Below are positions 33,571 through 46,902 of a DNA stretch of 64,000 nt, one piece after another (position 1 is the first letter of the stretch; the number at the start of each line of letters is the position of its first letter). The notes under the pieces are model-generated. The model was given only the letters and a program-made list of their open reading frames with translations, had not been told where the DNA came from and made no database searches. The stretch is taken from assembly GCA_022695795.1 (NCBI GenBank), contig MU404157.1:86541-150540 (forward strand), written 5' to 3'. Position numbers and translations under genes: made by a program. Source of the stretch: Biscogniauxia marginata. Taxonomy: Eukaryota; Ascomycota; Sordariomycetes; Xylariales; Xylariaceae.

Positions 33571-35732
33571 TCATGAAGCAGACTGGGGTGTCGTCAACTC
33601 CATTTCTTCTGGCTTTGCCTCTTCTTCCTTGGGCTCCTCGATTCTTGGTTTCTTTGCCGCACGGCCAGATCCAGACTCCTCTACTTTGGCCTTGAGGTCC
33701 TGGTTTTCCTGTTCCATTTCGTCCAGTCTTCGCTTGAGGATGTTTTCTCTCCTATGGCTGTCCTCCAGCTGCCGTTGGATCTCTTCCCGTTGTGCGCGTT
33801 CTGTAACAACTTCCTTGGCTGACATCTCAGCAGCATGACGGTAGTTGTCGGCAGTCTGGTTATCCTGCTCGAGCTGTTGTAGTCGGGATCTGTACAAATC
33901 GTTGATCACCTCTAGCTCACTAACACGCGTCTTCAGGCTCGAGTTCGCAGCAATGATCTGTTCATGGGTCTGCGGGACTTCCATAGACTGCTGTTCGCCA
34001 TTGATGGGAGAAGCCGGACGACCAGGAGAACCGCCAGGAAGCGAATAGTGAGCCAGATTATCGGGCTGGAACTGGTCCATTGCCTGGAAGGCCGCGAGGT
34101 GTGGGTCATAGACATTGGGAGTCGCGGTGCGCGAAACGGGCGAATCCCCGTGTCCATGTCCATTCGTGTGCTTCTGTTGGGTCGCGCGGACTGCAGCGAG
34201 GGCGGCAGCGGTTGCAGCATCATGGCTCTGGAAATTGTTGCCGTTAGGGTTAGCAGGGAGACTCTGCTAGAAAGCAGGGCAGATTAGCACCATATCAATA
34301 CGTGCAAGTTTCGCGCAGCGGAACTCCTTACCTTCTTCTTCATTTGCATGTCTGGCCGCATTGTCTTGACACGGTTCCGGCTCTTGATCACATCCGTCTT
34401 TAGGGATATCGGGCGCGGACGGCCGTGCAGCTTGAGGAACAATCCACAGGCATTGCAGAGGACGGCGCCAGTCTCGTCGCGACGCCATAGCGGAGTGGTG
34501 GAGGTGCTGCAATTCTGACAGGTGGGCTGTGTTGTTGGAGCGTCACTGTTAGCAGCGGCAGCAGAAGTTGTGGGGTGGGAAGCCATCATGGTGACGATTG
34601 AATAGGAGAGATATGTTGACTGATGGCGCGACGAGTTCAGAGGGAATGATGGGTTGATACGACGATTAGATATGATAAAAAAAATTTGGGAGGGAAGGAA
34701 ATCTTGAAAGTGGGTATGCACATATGATAAGAAGACCCTTTCTGTGGCCTGCGATTGGACAATAGCCAATCTCATGTACGAGATCCCCACTTGCACATAC
34801 CGGGGACCTCAGAGATAATGAGATATGACACAAAGCATCATCATATCGCTCATCCACCGTGCTCCACCGTGCTCAGGTCGTAGATAACGATTGGGTCCAA
34901 TCTCGACATTGTGGGTATTTCAACAGACTCAACAGAAATGATTTACTTACCAGGTTGCCAGACGGTGTAGGCGCGTGCGCCGCCGGAGAAGAATTGATAT
35001 TCATGTGCGCAGGTGGTTGTTGTGTAAGTGTAGGTGTAGGCGTGGGTGTCGGTGTCGGTACAGATATGAGTGCAGATGCCGGCATAGGCGCAGGCGCGGG
35101 TGCAGATGCTGGCGTTGGTGCGGATGCGGGTGCTGGAGTACTTGTCGCTCTGAATATGCGATCTTATCAGTAAGAAGAAAATGGGTTGACAGGGAGTGAA
35201 AAAGCCTTGGACCTCTTTTGGTGTGTGGTGGGGGGTTGAACAGGAGGAAATGCGTGAATCAATCATGCGAGTGCACCAAATCGACAATACTGAAGCCCAA
35301 GCACGATCGAAAAGAAGCATCAACACGGGCACGACTTGACAAGTTTGCACTGCGGTTTCGAGCAACCCCAACAATCCAAACAATGGCGTTTCTCCCAGTC
35401 GAACCGAGTACACAGCAGCTAGTCTTTGCAAGTGCTGGAAATGCAATTGTCCCGTACTTAACACCGCGTCCCGAACGCATTGTTTGCCCGCGTCCCTTGC
35501 TCTCCCAAACCCCTACCAATCCACGCTGTGCATCCATACGGGTTCTACCGCTTTGTGATTAAATATGTACGCACCGTAATTGTGGCGAGCTCGTCGCTGA
35601 GCTCGTTGCCAACGAAGCAATGGCCGGTAGTTGGGCTACTGCTGCCGAGGCTGTTGTGGAGGCCGAGCTGGGTCGAGATATCGGCTCGAGGGTTGCCGGT
35701 GGTAGCGGCGTCGTAGCTCCACTTTCCTCCAT
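33571..35732 (-). CDS. areB: GATA factor AreB / ASD-4 (zinc finger plus coiled coil)
   Basis: A nuclear GATA-binding regulator that opposes or modulates AreA in nitrogen metabolism (AreB/NreB) and affects ascus development in Neurospora (ASD-4). Long form: exons 35575..35732, 34951..35149, 34332..34526 and 33571..34266 give 415 aa. All junctions keep frame (phases 2, 0 and 0), with GTGCGT, GTAAGT and GTAAGG donors. The finger is C122-X2-C125-X17-C143-X2-C146 with TTPLWRR and [17 protein letters not shown], the fungal class with a 17-residue loop. Residues about 290-390 form a long leucine/charged coiled coil ([20 protein letters not shown] and onwards), ending with a basic [10 protein letters not shown] patch. 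The second exon encodes Pro/Thr/Ala repeats. A short form can start at ATG 34589 inside intron 2 (MMASHPTTS ...) and runs in frame into the same finger (317 aa). The start at 35732 is the first in-frame ATG after a stop. Confidence 0.9.
34527..34949 (-). promoter_or_regulatory. Intron 2 of areB with candidate internal promoter and alternative start
   Basis: The 423-base intron has a clean GTAAGT donor, CTAAC branch site and ACACAG acceptor for the long form. It also holds ATG 34589, from which 21 codons run without a stop into the finger exon. This fits an alternative transcript whose promoter lies within the intron (about 34600-34900). A tandem CACCGTGCTC repeat sits at about 34855-34874. 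Confidence 0.5.
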
Positions 35733-37131
35733 GACTGATCGGATAGGTGGCAATGCCGGCGATGATATGCGCGTGGGAACGGTGATCGGTGGCAGGCTAT
35801 CCCCCCCTAGTAATTCTAGTGTTGACGCCGTGATGGATAATTATCGAAGTCCCAGGAGACAGACCTGGGACGGCTGGCGGCGACAGACAGGAAGGGGGTC
35901 GGTAGGAATGACGCGTGCGCGGACAGGCCAGGGAGATGGAAAAGGACTTTACAGATGGCGAAGTATGCAATCCGAAAATGGTGACGTGACCAGAACTATG
36001 TACCGTGGGATCGTCGCCGACGTGAATGGAGAATCGAGGATCCGGAACCGAACGGAGAACAGTACACACAGAAAAGAAAAAAAGGACACCCAGAATATTT
36101 ACCACGTCTTTTAGAAATTCATTTCAGGCCATAGGATGAAGAAGAAACAGATGGGAAGGAGGGCGAAAGTGAGATTGTAATTGACAACCACAAAATCCCC
36201 TGAGAAAACAACACACAAATTTTTATTTTTCTTGCAGAGGTAAGGAAAGGCGGCTTAGGCCAGGTAGGACGGAAAATTATGTATTTTTTATTGATATTCT
36301 AGGATTGACTAGACCCCCTGCAGCTACTAAACTGCAGGCTTTTTTAGGGTCCTTTACATAAGGAGCCGATCCCATTAGCTTGGCAATTGGAATCTTGACA
36401 AACCCGATTGGTCTGTTGTACATCCACCCTAGTCGCAAGTAGCCGGTACAGCCTTATACTAACCAAACCCCTACCTAACTAAGTAAGTATAAACAAGTCT
36501 CTCGTCTCTGACCACTGTAATAACATACCTAGGCCTTTTTTCTTTCCTTTTCCTCCCTTTATAGTTAGTTATCTTTAGTTAGGTGTCACCTACTTTACAC
36601 GGGTAGACATAACATGCATTCATTGCGTTCAACTTAAGATATTGACCGAGTCTCTCATAGAATACATCTCTTACATATTGTTTCTATTTTCTGGTTTACT
36701 GTTTAAGTCGAGGGGGTCTCGGACTACTAAGATAGGTCAAAGAAAACATGTATCTAGGTCCTACATTTATGGTGTTATGCAAGTTTAATGTCTTGTAATT
36801 CCTCACAGAAATTGCAACAACACCAATTGTCTCAATCTAGGGTTGAGCCTTTTATCTCCCCTCAGTATCGACATATACCTCGTACTCAATCCTTGGCTAA
36901 TCATACCTGCATACTTCGTACCTAAGGTAGCATGCGACTGGAATGGCACGACAATTGCTTGAGTTCCCTCGGCTTGCCCGTTGACCGGCTCGGTGTGACC
37001 CACTAAAGAAGCTTCGACCCACTCCGATCCGCCGAACGTCTTTCAAAGGTCAAAAAAAAAAGTTGGCCAATTCGCCAAGTTACTCTCCCTCCCGATTATC
37101 GACGAAGACACCACATTATCATAACGTTAAA
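35733..37131. promoter_or_regulatory. Divergent intergenic region areB / KRR1
   Basis: Upstream DNA of both areB (-) and KRR1 (+). No reading frame is convincing. Features: an imperfect stem with GACCC/GGGTC and CCTGCAG/CTGCAGG arms at 36312-36351, several TAACTAAGTA/TACCTA words near 36470-36600, and an A-run at 37050-37060 close to the KRR1 start. Confidence 0.4.
36312..36351. repeat. Nested inverted repeat
   Basis: GACCC + CCTGCAG on the left pair with CTGCAGG + GGGTC on the right around an 8-base loop, with a CTTTTTTA bulge on the right arm. Function unknown. Confidence 0.5.
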
Positions 37132-38402
<1,271 letters not shown>

Positions 38403-38925
38403 TGAAATTATTTTATTTCATACAAGTAGGGAGAAAGAAGTTAAAAAAAAAGGGGGGGAAATATTTTTGTATAGTTCCTGCTTTGTCCTTTTTCTCTCTC
38501 GGTCTCCTCCAGAATGGCCCGACTTTTCATGTGCGCCTCTGTTAAACTCTTCCCAGATACCCACGGTATGTAGAATGGAACTTACTGCGTCAAAGCATTT
38601 CTCCCTGGTATTCTAGCTACTCCTTTTTATTTGAATTGTCATGTGTAGAAATGTTGCTTTCTACGAGGCAAAGAATATTGGGGACGGGAGATATTAGCCT
38701 CGTTTAACTTCCCCCTTTCCCCCCCTGAATTATTGGCCAGCCACTAATAGAAGGCAAAGGAGGGTCAAATAAAAAAAGAGCAACGCCGGGATCTCCTCAA
38801 CGATCGTCTACGATATTCGTTATGTAGGTAAGTTAGGTTTCGTTCTTCATTGGTATCATCCGATCATAACCCACTAAGCTCATTTTCCAAACTACACAGG
38901 GTTTCTTTTCCTTTTTCTCCCTCGT
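38403..38925. other. Shared 3' flank of KRR1 and ENP1
   Basis: A 523-base intergenic stretch between two converging stop codons, with A/T runs at 38440-38470 that could hold polyadenylation signals. No gene. Confidence 0.5.
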
Positions 38926-40510
38926 TCACCCATCAACTACCATAGTATCGTCACCATCGAGCGCAGGCCCCGCCGGCTCGATAACCGTTCCTCGCCCGCG
39001 CCCGGCTAGGAGCTCCCTCCGAATCTCCGGCCCTATCTTGTGGTGCCCGTGGGTCAGAAGAAGGTCCAGCAGCGCCTCTCGCTGGTCCTCGGTGATCTCG
39101 TTGCGGTATCTCTGGGCGAAGGACAGCAGCGTCTGGTGCCAAATGACCGGGAGCTTGGCTTGCGCGGCTGCCCGCTCGCTGATGTCTATCACTTGACCCT
39201 CCCTGATGGAGGCCGGGTCGACACTCCTGAAGCGCAGAAAGTGGAAGACCAAGGCATCGATGACTTGGTACCTACGTAGCCAATATTGTCAGTAGCACGA
39301 CAAAAGGGGAATGTGGGGGGGGGGGAGGAAACCCCTTTGTGAAGATACATGCGGGTAATAACTTACGGCAAGCTATATTTTTTCTCCAGAAGGGTCCTAA
39401 TCAAGACGTTCGTCGCGCCTCCTCCCTCCGTGCCGGCTGATGCTTCTCGCGCTGCGATATCACACAGACCTTTCAATGCAGCACCCGAGTGAAGGACGGG
39501 GATAGACACTCTAGCCAGTACGGCCGAAATGATGGTGGCTTCGCGCAAGGTGCAGCCATCCTCCACGAGGGGGAAGAGGAACCCCTTGAAAAAGGCTGCG
39601 GGCTTGAAGAGGGCCCGCTTAAGCGCTTTGAAGAGATGGACGTTCAACTTCTTAGTCTCGCGGATGTCGTCCCGTACCCGGTCGAGCAAGATCATCTCCA
39701 TGAACCGACGGACAACGATGGGCTTGCTACTGACAAATATCCGCGTGGCCTCGTAGCAGGCGTTCGGGGTCCATTCGTCGGGCTTTGTAAACTGAATAAT
39801 GTCTTCCCAGTGGGGAACAGTGGGGAGTATTTTAAACGGCTTAGGCAGCTTGCCGGACTTGTATCTTGAGAGTATAATACCGACCCTGGTGAAGAATTAT
39901 CAGTGTGCTGAGGTCGTACGTAATAGGTTTGTCTGCCATACTTGGTATAGACCTCCACAATCTTGGGCGATAACTCGTAGTCGTCATCGACAGCGTCCAT
40001 ATCACCCCCTCCCGCCTGCATGGCCTCGTGCTCTGCAATTCTTGCCAATATTATATCGGCGAGGTTCCTGCCGCCGCCAGAGCTCTGCTCCTCTTGGGAT
40101 GGATTCCCTCCCCAGCCGTGGGTCAATAACGGATCCTCCTCGGCAGGTAAAAATTTATTAAATGTGTCCAGGTCCTCGGGCTCGATTTCCACCTCTTCCA
40201 CCTCTTCATCGTCGTCACCCCATACTTCTTCGTCCTCGAACGCCTCGTTGTCCTGGTCATCTTGCCCGTATCTCGATTCAAAGGTGAAGGCGTTCGACTC
40301 GGGGGGCGGCCGAGGAGGCGCAACATCGTTCTCCGCAGCTAGTTCGCGGCCGAGACTAAGAATCTTTTGTGAGGCTTTTGTTTCGACATAGCGGTCTTGC
40401 TCTTCATCGGTAGCTCTGGATTTGCGCTTGGGGGCTTTCGCACGGAGGGGACCACTCGCTAGCAAGTCATCCTCGAGAGGACGTCTTTTCGGCGTAGGGG
40501 CTTTCGGCAT
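38926..40510 (-). CDS. ENP1: ENP1 / bystin, pre-40S export and assembly factor
   Basis: Enp1 (bystin) joins pre-40S particles in the nucleolus, is needed for 18S rRNA processing and leaves in the cytoplasm. Exons 39942..40510, 39367..39885 and 38926..39271 give 477 aa (yeast 483). Both introns are phase 2, with donors GTATGG and GTAAGT and acceptors ACCAG and CGTAG. The N-terminal ~190 residues are charged (RYVETKASQKILSLGREL, then acidic VEEVEIEPEDLDTFNKFLP). The bystin domain starts near residue 190: VGIILSRYKSGKLPKPFKI, WEDIIQFTKPDEWTPNACY, FVSSKPIVVRRFMEMILL and KALKRALFKPAAFFKGFLFP are family hallmarks, followed by KKYSLPYQVIDALVFHFLR. It shares a 429-base upstream region with HGH1. Confidence 0.96.
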
Positions 40511-40939
40511 GGTGTTTCAGTTGGTGATTCTCTCAGATTCTGCGATGTGTGATATCTGGTATACGCTTGAGAAATCCAGTGTCTAGGTAGAGATACAGAC
40601 GGTGTTGTAAGGCCCTCCGTCCGTACCACAACAGCGTGGGGTCTCTAGAAATTCCGATTAAAAAAGAAAATCGAAAATTATTTAGAAAGTGGGGCGCAAG
40701 GAAAAGAGAATGCCGCTAAGCGACTTGCACGTATAAGGGGTACCTTTGTAACCACCCGGCGTCTATGCGACCAACGCTATGTACGTCACCTGCAGTGCCC
40801 CTCATAAGTTCCTCTCAGCTTGGTGCCCCTCCATCTACTGCTAACAAAAAAAATCTTAATCGATTAAAAGATAAGATTACTCTGAGGACGTAAATGGCCT
40901 ACCTCTATCTCACATCTGACTGGAACGTCTCTTATAAGA
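40511..40939. promoter_or_regulatory. Bidirectional promoter ENP1 / HGH1
   Basis: A 429-base gap between divergent start codons. A/T-rich blocks (AAAAAAGAAAATCGAAAATTA at 40660-40680, and AATCGATTAAAAGAT near 40857) loosely resemble the A/T-rich rRNA-processing elements of ribosome-biogenesis promoters, but no exact consensus is present. Confidence 0.45.
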
Positions 40940-42196
40940 ATGCCTACAGAATTGGAAGAGGTTTGGCTCCTAGAAGGAAAGAAATGTCCGAGTTCGAAGT
41001 TAGTTCCTAATTTTTAATTAGTTGGTTGGCCTGGTCGCCGACCCCAAACCCGAGGTTCGAGTTCTGGCCGCAGAACACTTAGTGCCGTATTCAACATCAC
41101 AACCCGGCATCTTCAAGATAGACAACCTGAAGCCCGTGAAGAACTTGAAAATTTTAATCAGGGATCATCCGGTATGTAGAAGAAACACCCTTATCCATAT
41201 CGAGCGACAGAGGAACTGATGATGCAATAGAAAATTGCCCAGCATGTTATTACTATGCTTGTCAATCTCTCAGCCGACCGCGAGGTGCTTGAATGTCTCG
41301 CCACAGATGACAAATTTCTAGACGAGGTTTTAAAGCGTGTCACTGTCAGTCTATCTCGCCAGAATCGGCCGCCGCTCAGCTAACACATGCGCCAGGTTGT
41401 ATCCGAGCCTAATGCGAACCTGTTGTCGATGCTGTTAGCGAATCTTGCAAAATGGGATTCGTTGAAGATAGTAGACAAGAAGCAACACCCACCAGAAGAA
41501 CTTAAGTCGAATGACTTGGTTATGAATCAATTGGTCGATCTATTCGTCAAAGGTGCCGAGGGGGCTTATAACAAACACGCCGACTTCGATCACTTGTCTT
41601 ACTTATTTGCGGATCTAACGAAGCATGCCGAAGTGCGCCACTATTTTGTTCGTAAGCAGGAATATGACGGAGTCATTCCGCTCACGAAACTCAAAGTCTT
41701 CACCGAGCACAAGTCAGACGTCCGACGAAAAGGGGTAGCTTCCACTATCAAGAACGTCGCCTTCGACGTAGCCTCGCATCCCTTAATTATTTCAGAGGAT
41801 GATATCGATATATTGCCTTACATATTGTTGCCAATCACTGGGAATGAGGAATATGATGAGGAGGAGACAATGGCAATGCTCCCTGACCTACAACTGCTTC
41901 CACCTGACAAGCAGCGCGATTCAGACCCACACATCATCCAAACACATATCGAGACGTTGCTGCTGCTGTCAACCACTAGGGAAGCCCGAGATCGTATGCG
42001 CGAGATCAAAGTGTATCCAATAATTCGAGAAACACATTTACGAGTGAATAATGGGGGCGTTAGGGACGCATGTGAACGGTTGGTTCAAGTTCTTATGCGA
42101 GATGAAGCCGAGCCGAAGGAGGCGACACGTGTTGAGGAACTCGGAGATGTTAACGGCGAGGACGACGACGACGACGATCAAATTGTCGAGGTGTAA
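40940..42196 (+). CDS. HGH1: HGH1 homologue, chaperone for translation factor eEF2
   Basis: Hgh1 is an armadillo-like cytosolic protein that helps fold elongation factor 2 together with Cns1 and Hsp90. Exons 40940..40960, 41022..41171, 41231..41344 and 41396..42196 give 361 aa. The first exon encodes only MPTELEE. Introns are 51-61 nt with GTTTGG, GTATGT and GTCAGT donors; all junctions are phase 0. Armadillo-type helices are visible early (LVADPKPEVRVLAAEHLVPY, VITMLVNLSADREVLECL). The diagnostic middle block is YLFADLTKHAEVRHYF, then RRKGVASTIKNVAFD and LPYILLPITGNEEYDEEE. The C-terminal domain contains ETLLLLSTTREARDRMRE and ends in a poly-Asp acidic tail. Divergent to ENP1. Confidence 0.94.
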
Positions 42197-44991
42197 ATCA
42201 AATCACGTAGCCCATGACAATTCCAAGATGCATTATTGGACAAATGACCGCGCGGTTAGTTATCAGGCGGAACCGATGAGTCCCTCCAGCTATTTGAGCT
42301 ACACATATAAGTTGGCTAATGGAAAAAAAACACTGAAGATCAGTTAATACGGGAACCCCAGCTGTAACTAGCTTAACAGCGTCATCGCACTAAATCCTGT
42401 TGAAGCCCTTGCCTAACAGCTATCAGCTACAACCTACCGGAAAGGGAATTATTGGGGTGATGGCTTGTAGAGGAAGGCGGCTTACGGATTAGTATCTCAC
42501 AATGATGGTTGTATTAATGAACCATGCCTTGGAATTTCCAAGTAGTTCACAGCACTAATCGAGGCTAGGCTACTAATTACTACAAACTGATTGCTCCGAC
42601 ACACTCTTGAGTGCGCCAATGTAAACGGGCCGTTTCCAATAGTGGCAAGGCAGAGACTCTGGGAGCTGAAAGGCAGACATTCGAGTCGATCAGCTTAGCC
42701 TTCCGTGGCCGTAGCGAGACATGTTAGATCCAAATATCCATGATTCTCTTGGTTGGTTGATTCTGTGATGTTGTTCATCACCTGAGGCTCAAAGTCACGG
42801 TTTGATAAGGATCGAACGACCGATTCGACTTGGGACAAGATCTAATTTTGGGACAATTTTCAGGGAATTATGATAAGCCAATACAGATTGAACTTAGGTA
42901 AAGAGCTGTACGAAAGCTCTTTAGGGTTCCCAATGAAGAAGTTTACTTTCCTAGAAGACGCCATCCATGTAATTCGACAAATTGAGTACACACCTACTTT
43001 ACTTGTACCTACATATCAGACACATAGCTAGCTGCATGCAAAGGGCTGGGATGTTTCAGCTACGAGCTTCACGTAATAGAAACCTGAAAGTTCGCGCCTC
43101 CCTTTCCAGGTTTTTGAGCATAACGGGGCCACCTGCGATACATGCGAAGTTGAGAGCGTGGTCAAATGGCTTCCTCCAATTGGCTCATGTCTGCGGAGAG
43201 CTTACAGCGAGGATCGGTGCTGGGCTTTGTGGTCAACACTGAATGTAGAGTGGAGGATTTACTTGATTTACTCTAGTATGTGGTGTTAAAAAACAGACAA
43301 ACTGGTGATTGAATATGGGACTCGGCCAATGCCGGAAATAACTCAAGCATCCCTCACTTCTGTTATTTGACGTAAAAGTAAAGACGGAGCCAAGGATGCT
43401 ATCGAAAACAAGCAAATGCACTCGCAGGGAGAACCGGTGGCGCTACAAAGCTTGATTCAAAGAAGCTTTTGCTCCATCTGATAAAATATATCTGGGCATT
43501 TCTTGTCGTTACGCGGACTGTCTTGGTTGAGTCTTGTCCTAACATCAAATTACAGGCCATTGATAGATAGGAACAACGGCTGTTGGAGTATAATCAAGGT
43601 TCAATGTACGGGAGAGATGCCAAGAGTCTCCAATACATGTAAACTAACAAACATCCATGCAAGCTTACACACATACGGACCCACAAACCCGGCCCCACCC
43701 ACTCTCGGATCCACTCTCCCCATGCTAGCTGGCTGGCTGCATAATTCGCCAACCAGGACTGGCCAATCACGTATTATAAAATGAAGAACGTGGTTCAACC
43801 ATCAACTTTAATTCGTCCTCGAACTCCAAGGTTCTCTCATCTGTTCTCAAGCTCCCGTCGGACGACTAACCGTCTTGGCTACCTTTCCTTTCAGCCTCGT
43901 AAACTCAGTGATCAAATCATTCACCATGCCGAACTTGCGACTCGCTTACGGAGGAGGCCACAGGCAAACATCTGCATCGCTACACTACACTGCTTACTTG
44001 GACGTTTGTTCGATCCGTCTTCCATCCGTCTTCCATTGCAGACACTGCAACGGCACAGCTCCCTAAACTAGTCTGGCACCCTCCTGCGTCGATGGGCCGC
44101 TAGGAGATATTCCGAGTTTACCAATCCCTAGTAGATACCTAGATACCATCTTTCCGTAATCCAGACCAACCAAGTGCCCGTCACGCGTCTCATAGAATCA
44201 TAGTTCCATATACGGCCGACTACGGCCGACTTAACCGTGGCTATATACTGCTCTATCATCCTTCAGATCTGCTGTAGAGCTACTTATACAACGCAGTCTT
44301 TGTGGTACGGGCATACTTTGTTCTACCAATTCAATTACAAGGGATATAACCCAAAACTAAATATCCTGCATCAACTCACCATATGTCGAGTCTATGCCAT
44401 CTGACAGGAAACCTAGATCTGGAAACCGACAGGCTATAGCCCCGACAGAGTGGGTAGGGTTCGCCCGGATGGGTTTCCCTAAGAGTAGTTAATGGTACGG
44501 GTGAATAAGCTCGGGGAAACCGTGTATAGCTGCAACCTAACCTTAGGTACCTTACCAACTGACAACCTACCTGGCATGTGGGATCCAATGGTTGGGTCTC
44601 CCCGAAAAAATGACACATGGTGAAGGGGGGGGGGAAGTAATATAAATGGGCGTGGGTGGGTAGACCGCGGTCCTTGCCGCATATGCCTGGCTGTAGATTA
44701 GTTGGATCGATTTTTGCCTTCCCATACTACACCGTCTGGCTAAGTGAGCAGGGCTGTCTATCCTGTTCGTACAAAAAGCGTACAGATCCCATCAAATTTG
44801 TCACCTGTAAGGCCTCTTTTCATCTTCACTCATTACCTTCAACCATACCAGCAGGGTAATTGTCTCAGCCCCGGGCTCCCTTGCCAGTATCTGTCACTTC
44901 CTCTATCCATCGCAACACAGATATCACAGTTGGCAATAAAACCTATCCATATACGACGAGGCTCAATTCAGCAGCTCTCCAGCCTGTAACT
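42197..44991. other. Intergenic, no gene seen
   Basis: About 2.8 kb without a supportable gene. It holds an 8-base-pair perfect hairpin at 42900-42922, a tandem ACGGCCGACT pair near 44213-44232, and a G-run near 44626-44635. The last several hundred bases are the upstream region of the phosphate permease gene; I looked for a CACGTG phosphate-response site and did not find one. Confidence 0.5.
42900..42922. repeat. Perfect inverted repeat (8-bp stem)
   Basis: AAAGAGCT (42900-42907), 7-base loop, AGCTCTTT (42915-42922). No neighbouring gene within 700 bases. Function unknown. Confidence 0.6.
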
Positions 44992-46902
44992 ATGTCGGGA
45001 GAAGAACCGCCTGCTGCTACGCCTGGCCAGGCCTTTGCCCAGAAGACCTCTGGCGGCAACAACGCCTACCACAATTTCCACAACGACTTTCTTCACATCC
45101 AGGATCCTAATGAGCGCCGCCGCCTTGCGCTCGCCGAGATCGACAAGGCCCCCTTCGGCTGGTACCATGTCAGGTACGCACCTCGGAGCGCGCGGCTCGC
45201 GCTATGAAGTCCCCAATGTTGAAACTAATGAGACGTGCGTAGAGCCTGTGTCGTCGCCGGTGTCGGTTTCTTCACCGATTCCTACGACATCTTCGCCGTC
45301 AGCTTGTTAAACGTGATGCTGGGTATCGTCTACTTCCCCTCTTCCGGCAAACTGCCGACCTCCTCCGACAACGCCATCAAGCTCTCGACGTCCGCAGGTA
45401 CCGTCATTGGCCAGTTGGGCTTCGGATATCTCGCCGACCACGTCGGCCGGAAGCGAATGTATGGTCTCGAACTGATTGTCATTATCTTTGCAACCTTGGG
45501 ACAGGCTCTGAGCTCTGGCTCCCCCTCCGTCGACATCGTGGGTCTCATCATCTTCTGGCGTGTGCTCCTTGGTGTCGGAATCGGAGGAGATTATCCTTTG
45601 TCGAGTATCATCACTTCCGAGTTCGCTACTACCAAGTGGCGAGGTGCAATGATGGGTGCCGTCTTTGCCATGCAAGGTATCGGCCAGCTCGTATGCGCGT
45701 TCGTGATGCTGTTCGTCACTCTCGGCTTCAAGGAAGCGCTTACCGCCTCTCCCTCCATAGCCGAATGCGATGGCTACTGTGCCGTGGCCGTCGATAAGAT
45801 GTGGAGGACTCTGATCGGCTTCGGCGCCGTTCCTGCGTGCATTGCTCTATACTATCGTTTGACCATCCCCGAGACTCCTGTGAGTAGTAGATGCTATCAA
45901 CCAGTAACTGTAGACAGCACTAACGTGACTTTCAGCGATACACCTTCGACATTGGTCGCGATGTTGAGAAGGCCGCAGATGATGTCAAGGCCTACATGTC
46001 GGGCAAGTCTGAAGGTCAACCTGACGATATCGCTCGCATCCAAGCTCGTGCCGCTGCCCAGGAGCAAATGACCATTCCCAAGGCCAGCTGGGGCGATTTC
46101 TTCAACCACTACTCGAAACCCAAGAACGGGCTCCTTCTACTTGGCACCGCTGGCTCGTGGTTCTGTCTGGATGTTGCTTGTAAGTTCTGCCTGTAAATAA
46201 TGGGCCATGAGAGATTACTTGTTAACAAAAACTCCAGTCTACGGTCTCTCCCTGAACAACGCTACGATCCTAGAAGTGATTGGTTATTCCACCACCGGTG
46301 CCACGAGCACCTACCAGTACCTGTACAACACCGCCGTCGGCAACCTGATCATCGTCCTCGCCGGCGCCGTGCCGGGCTACTGGGTCTCGGTCGCCACGCT
46401 CGACACGCTCGGCCGGAAGACGATCCAGATGGGCGGCTTCGTCATCCTGACGGTCCTCTTCGTCGTCATGGGCTTCGCGTACAGCCGCATCTCCAGCAAC
46501 GGGCTGCTCGCCATCTACGTGCTCGCGCAGTTCTTCTTCAACTTCGGGCCCAACACGACCACGTTCGTCATCCCCGGCGAGGTCTTCCCGACCCGGTACC
46601 GGTCCACCTCGCACGGCATCTCGGCCGCCTCGGGCAAGGTCGGCTCCATCATCGGCCAGGGCGCCATCTCGACCCTCAAGAGCCGCGGCGCCACCCGCGA
46701 GAACCCGAACCCCTGGATGGACCACGTCATCGAGATCTACGCCCTCTTCATGCTGCTCGGCTGCGTCACCACCCTCTTCGTGCCCGAGACGAAGCGCAAG
46801 ACGCTCGAGGAGCTCTCGGGCGAGGACCAGCCGGGCGCCCCCGTCGTCGTGGCCGGCGGCAGCGCCGTAAGCCGCGACAAGTCTACGGCTGAGTCCTTGT
46901 AA
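44992..46902 (+). CDS. PHO84: High-affinity inorganic phosphate/H+ symporter (PHO84 / PHO-5 type)
   Basis: A plasma-membrane carrier of the major facilitator superfamily, phosphate:H+ symporter branch, importing phosphate when it is scarce. Exons 44992..45173, 45243..45879, 45936..46179 and 46238..46902 give 575 aa. The signature GVGIGGDYPLSSIITSE (TM4 region) is intact. Others are VAGVGFFTDSYDIFAVSL (TM1, with the Asp residues typical of the family), GYLADHVGRKRMYG (MFS loop 2-3 motif) and FGPNTTTFVIPGEVFPTRYR (TM10-11). Twelve hydrophobic segments can be traced, split by the central cytoplasmic loop (about residues 275-350). The tail has the expected PETKRKTLEELS. The last exon switches to very GC-rich codons. 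Start chosen at the first ATG, giving a 60-residue cytoplasmic N-terminus with the family motif WYHVRA. Confidence 0.95.

Noticed and set aside
34984..35150. Pro/Thr-repeat frame as a separate gene
   Set aside because: Splice sites on both sides join it in phase to the areB exons, so it is treated as areB exon 2.
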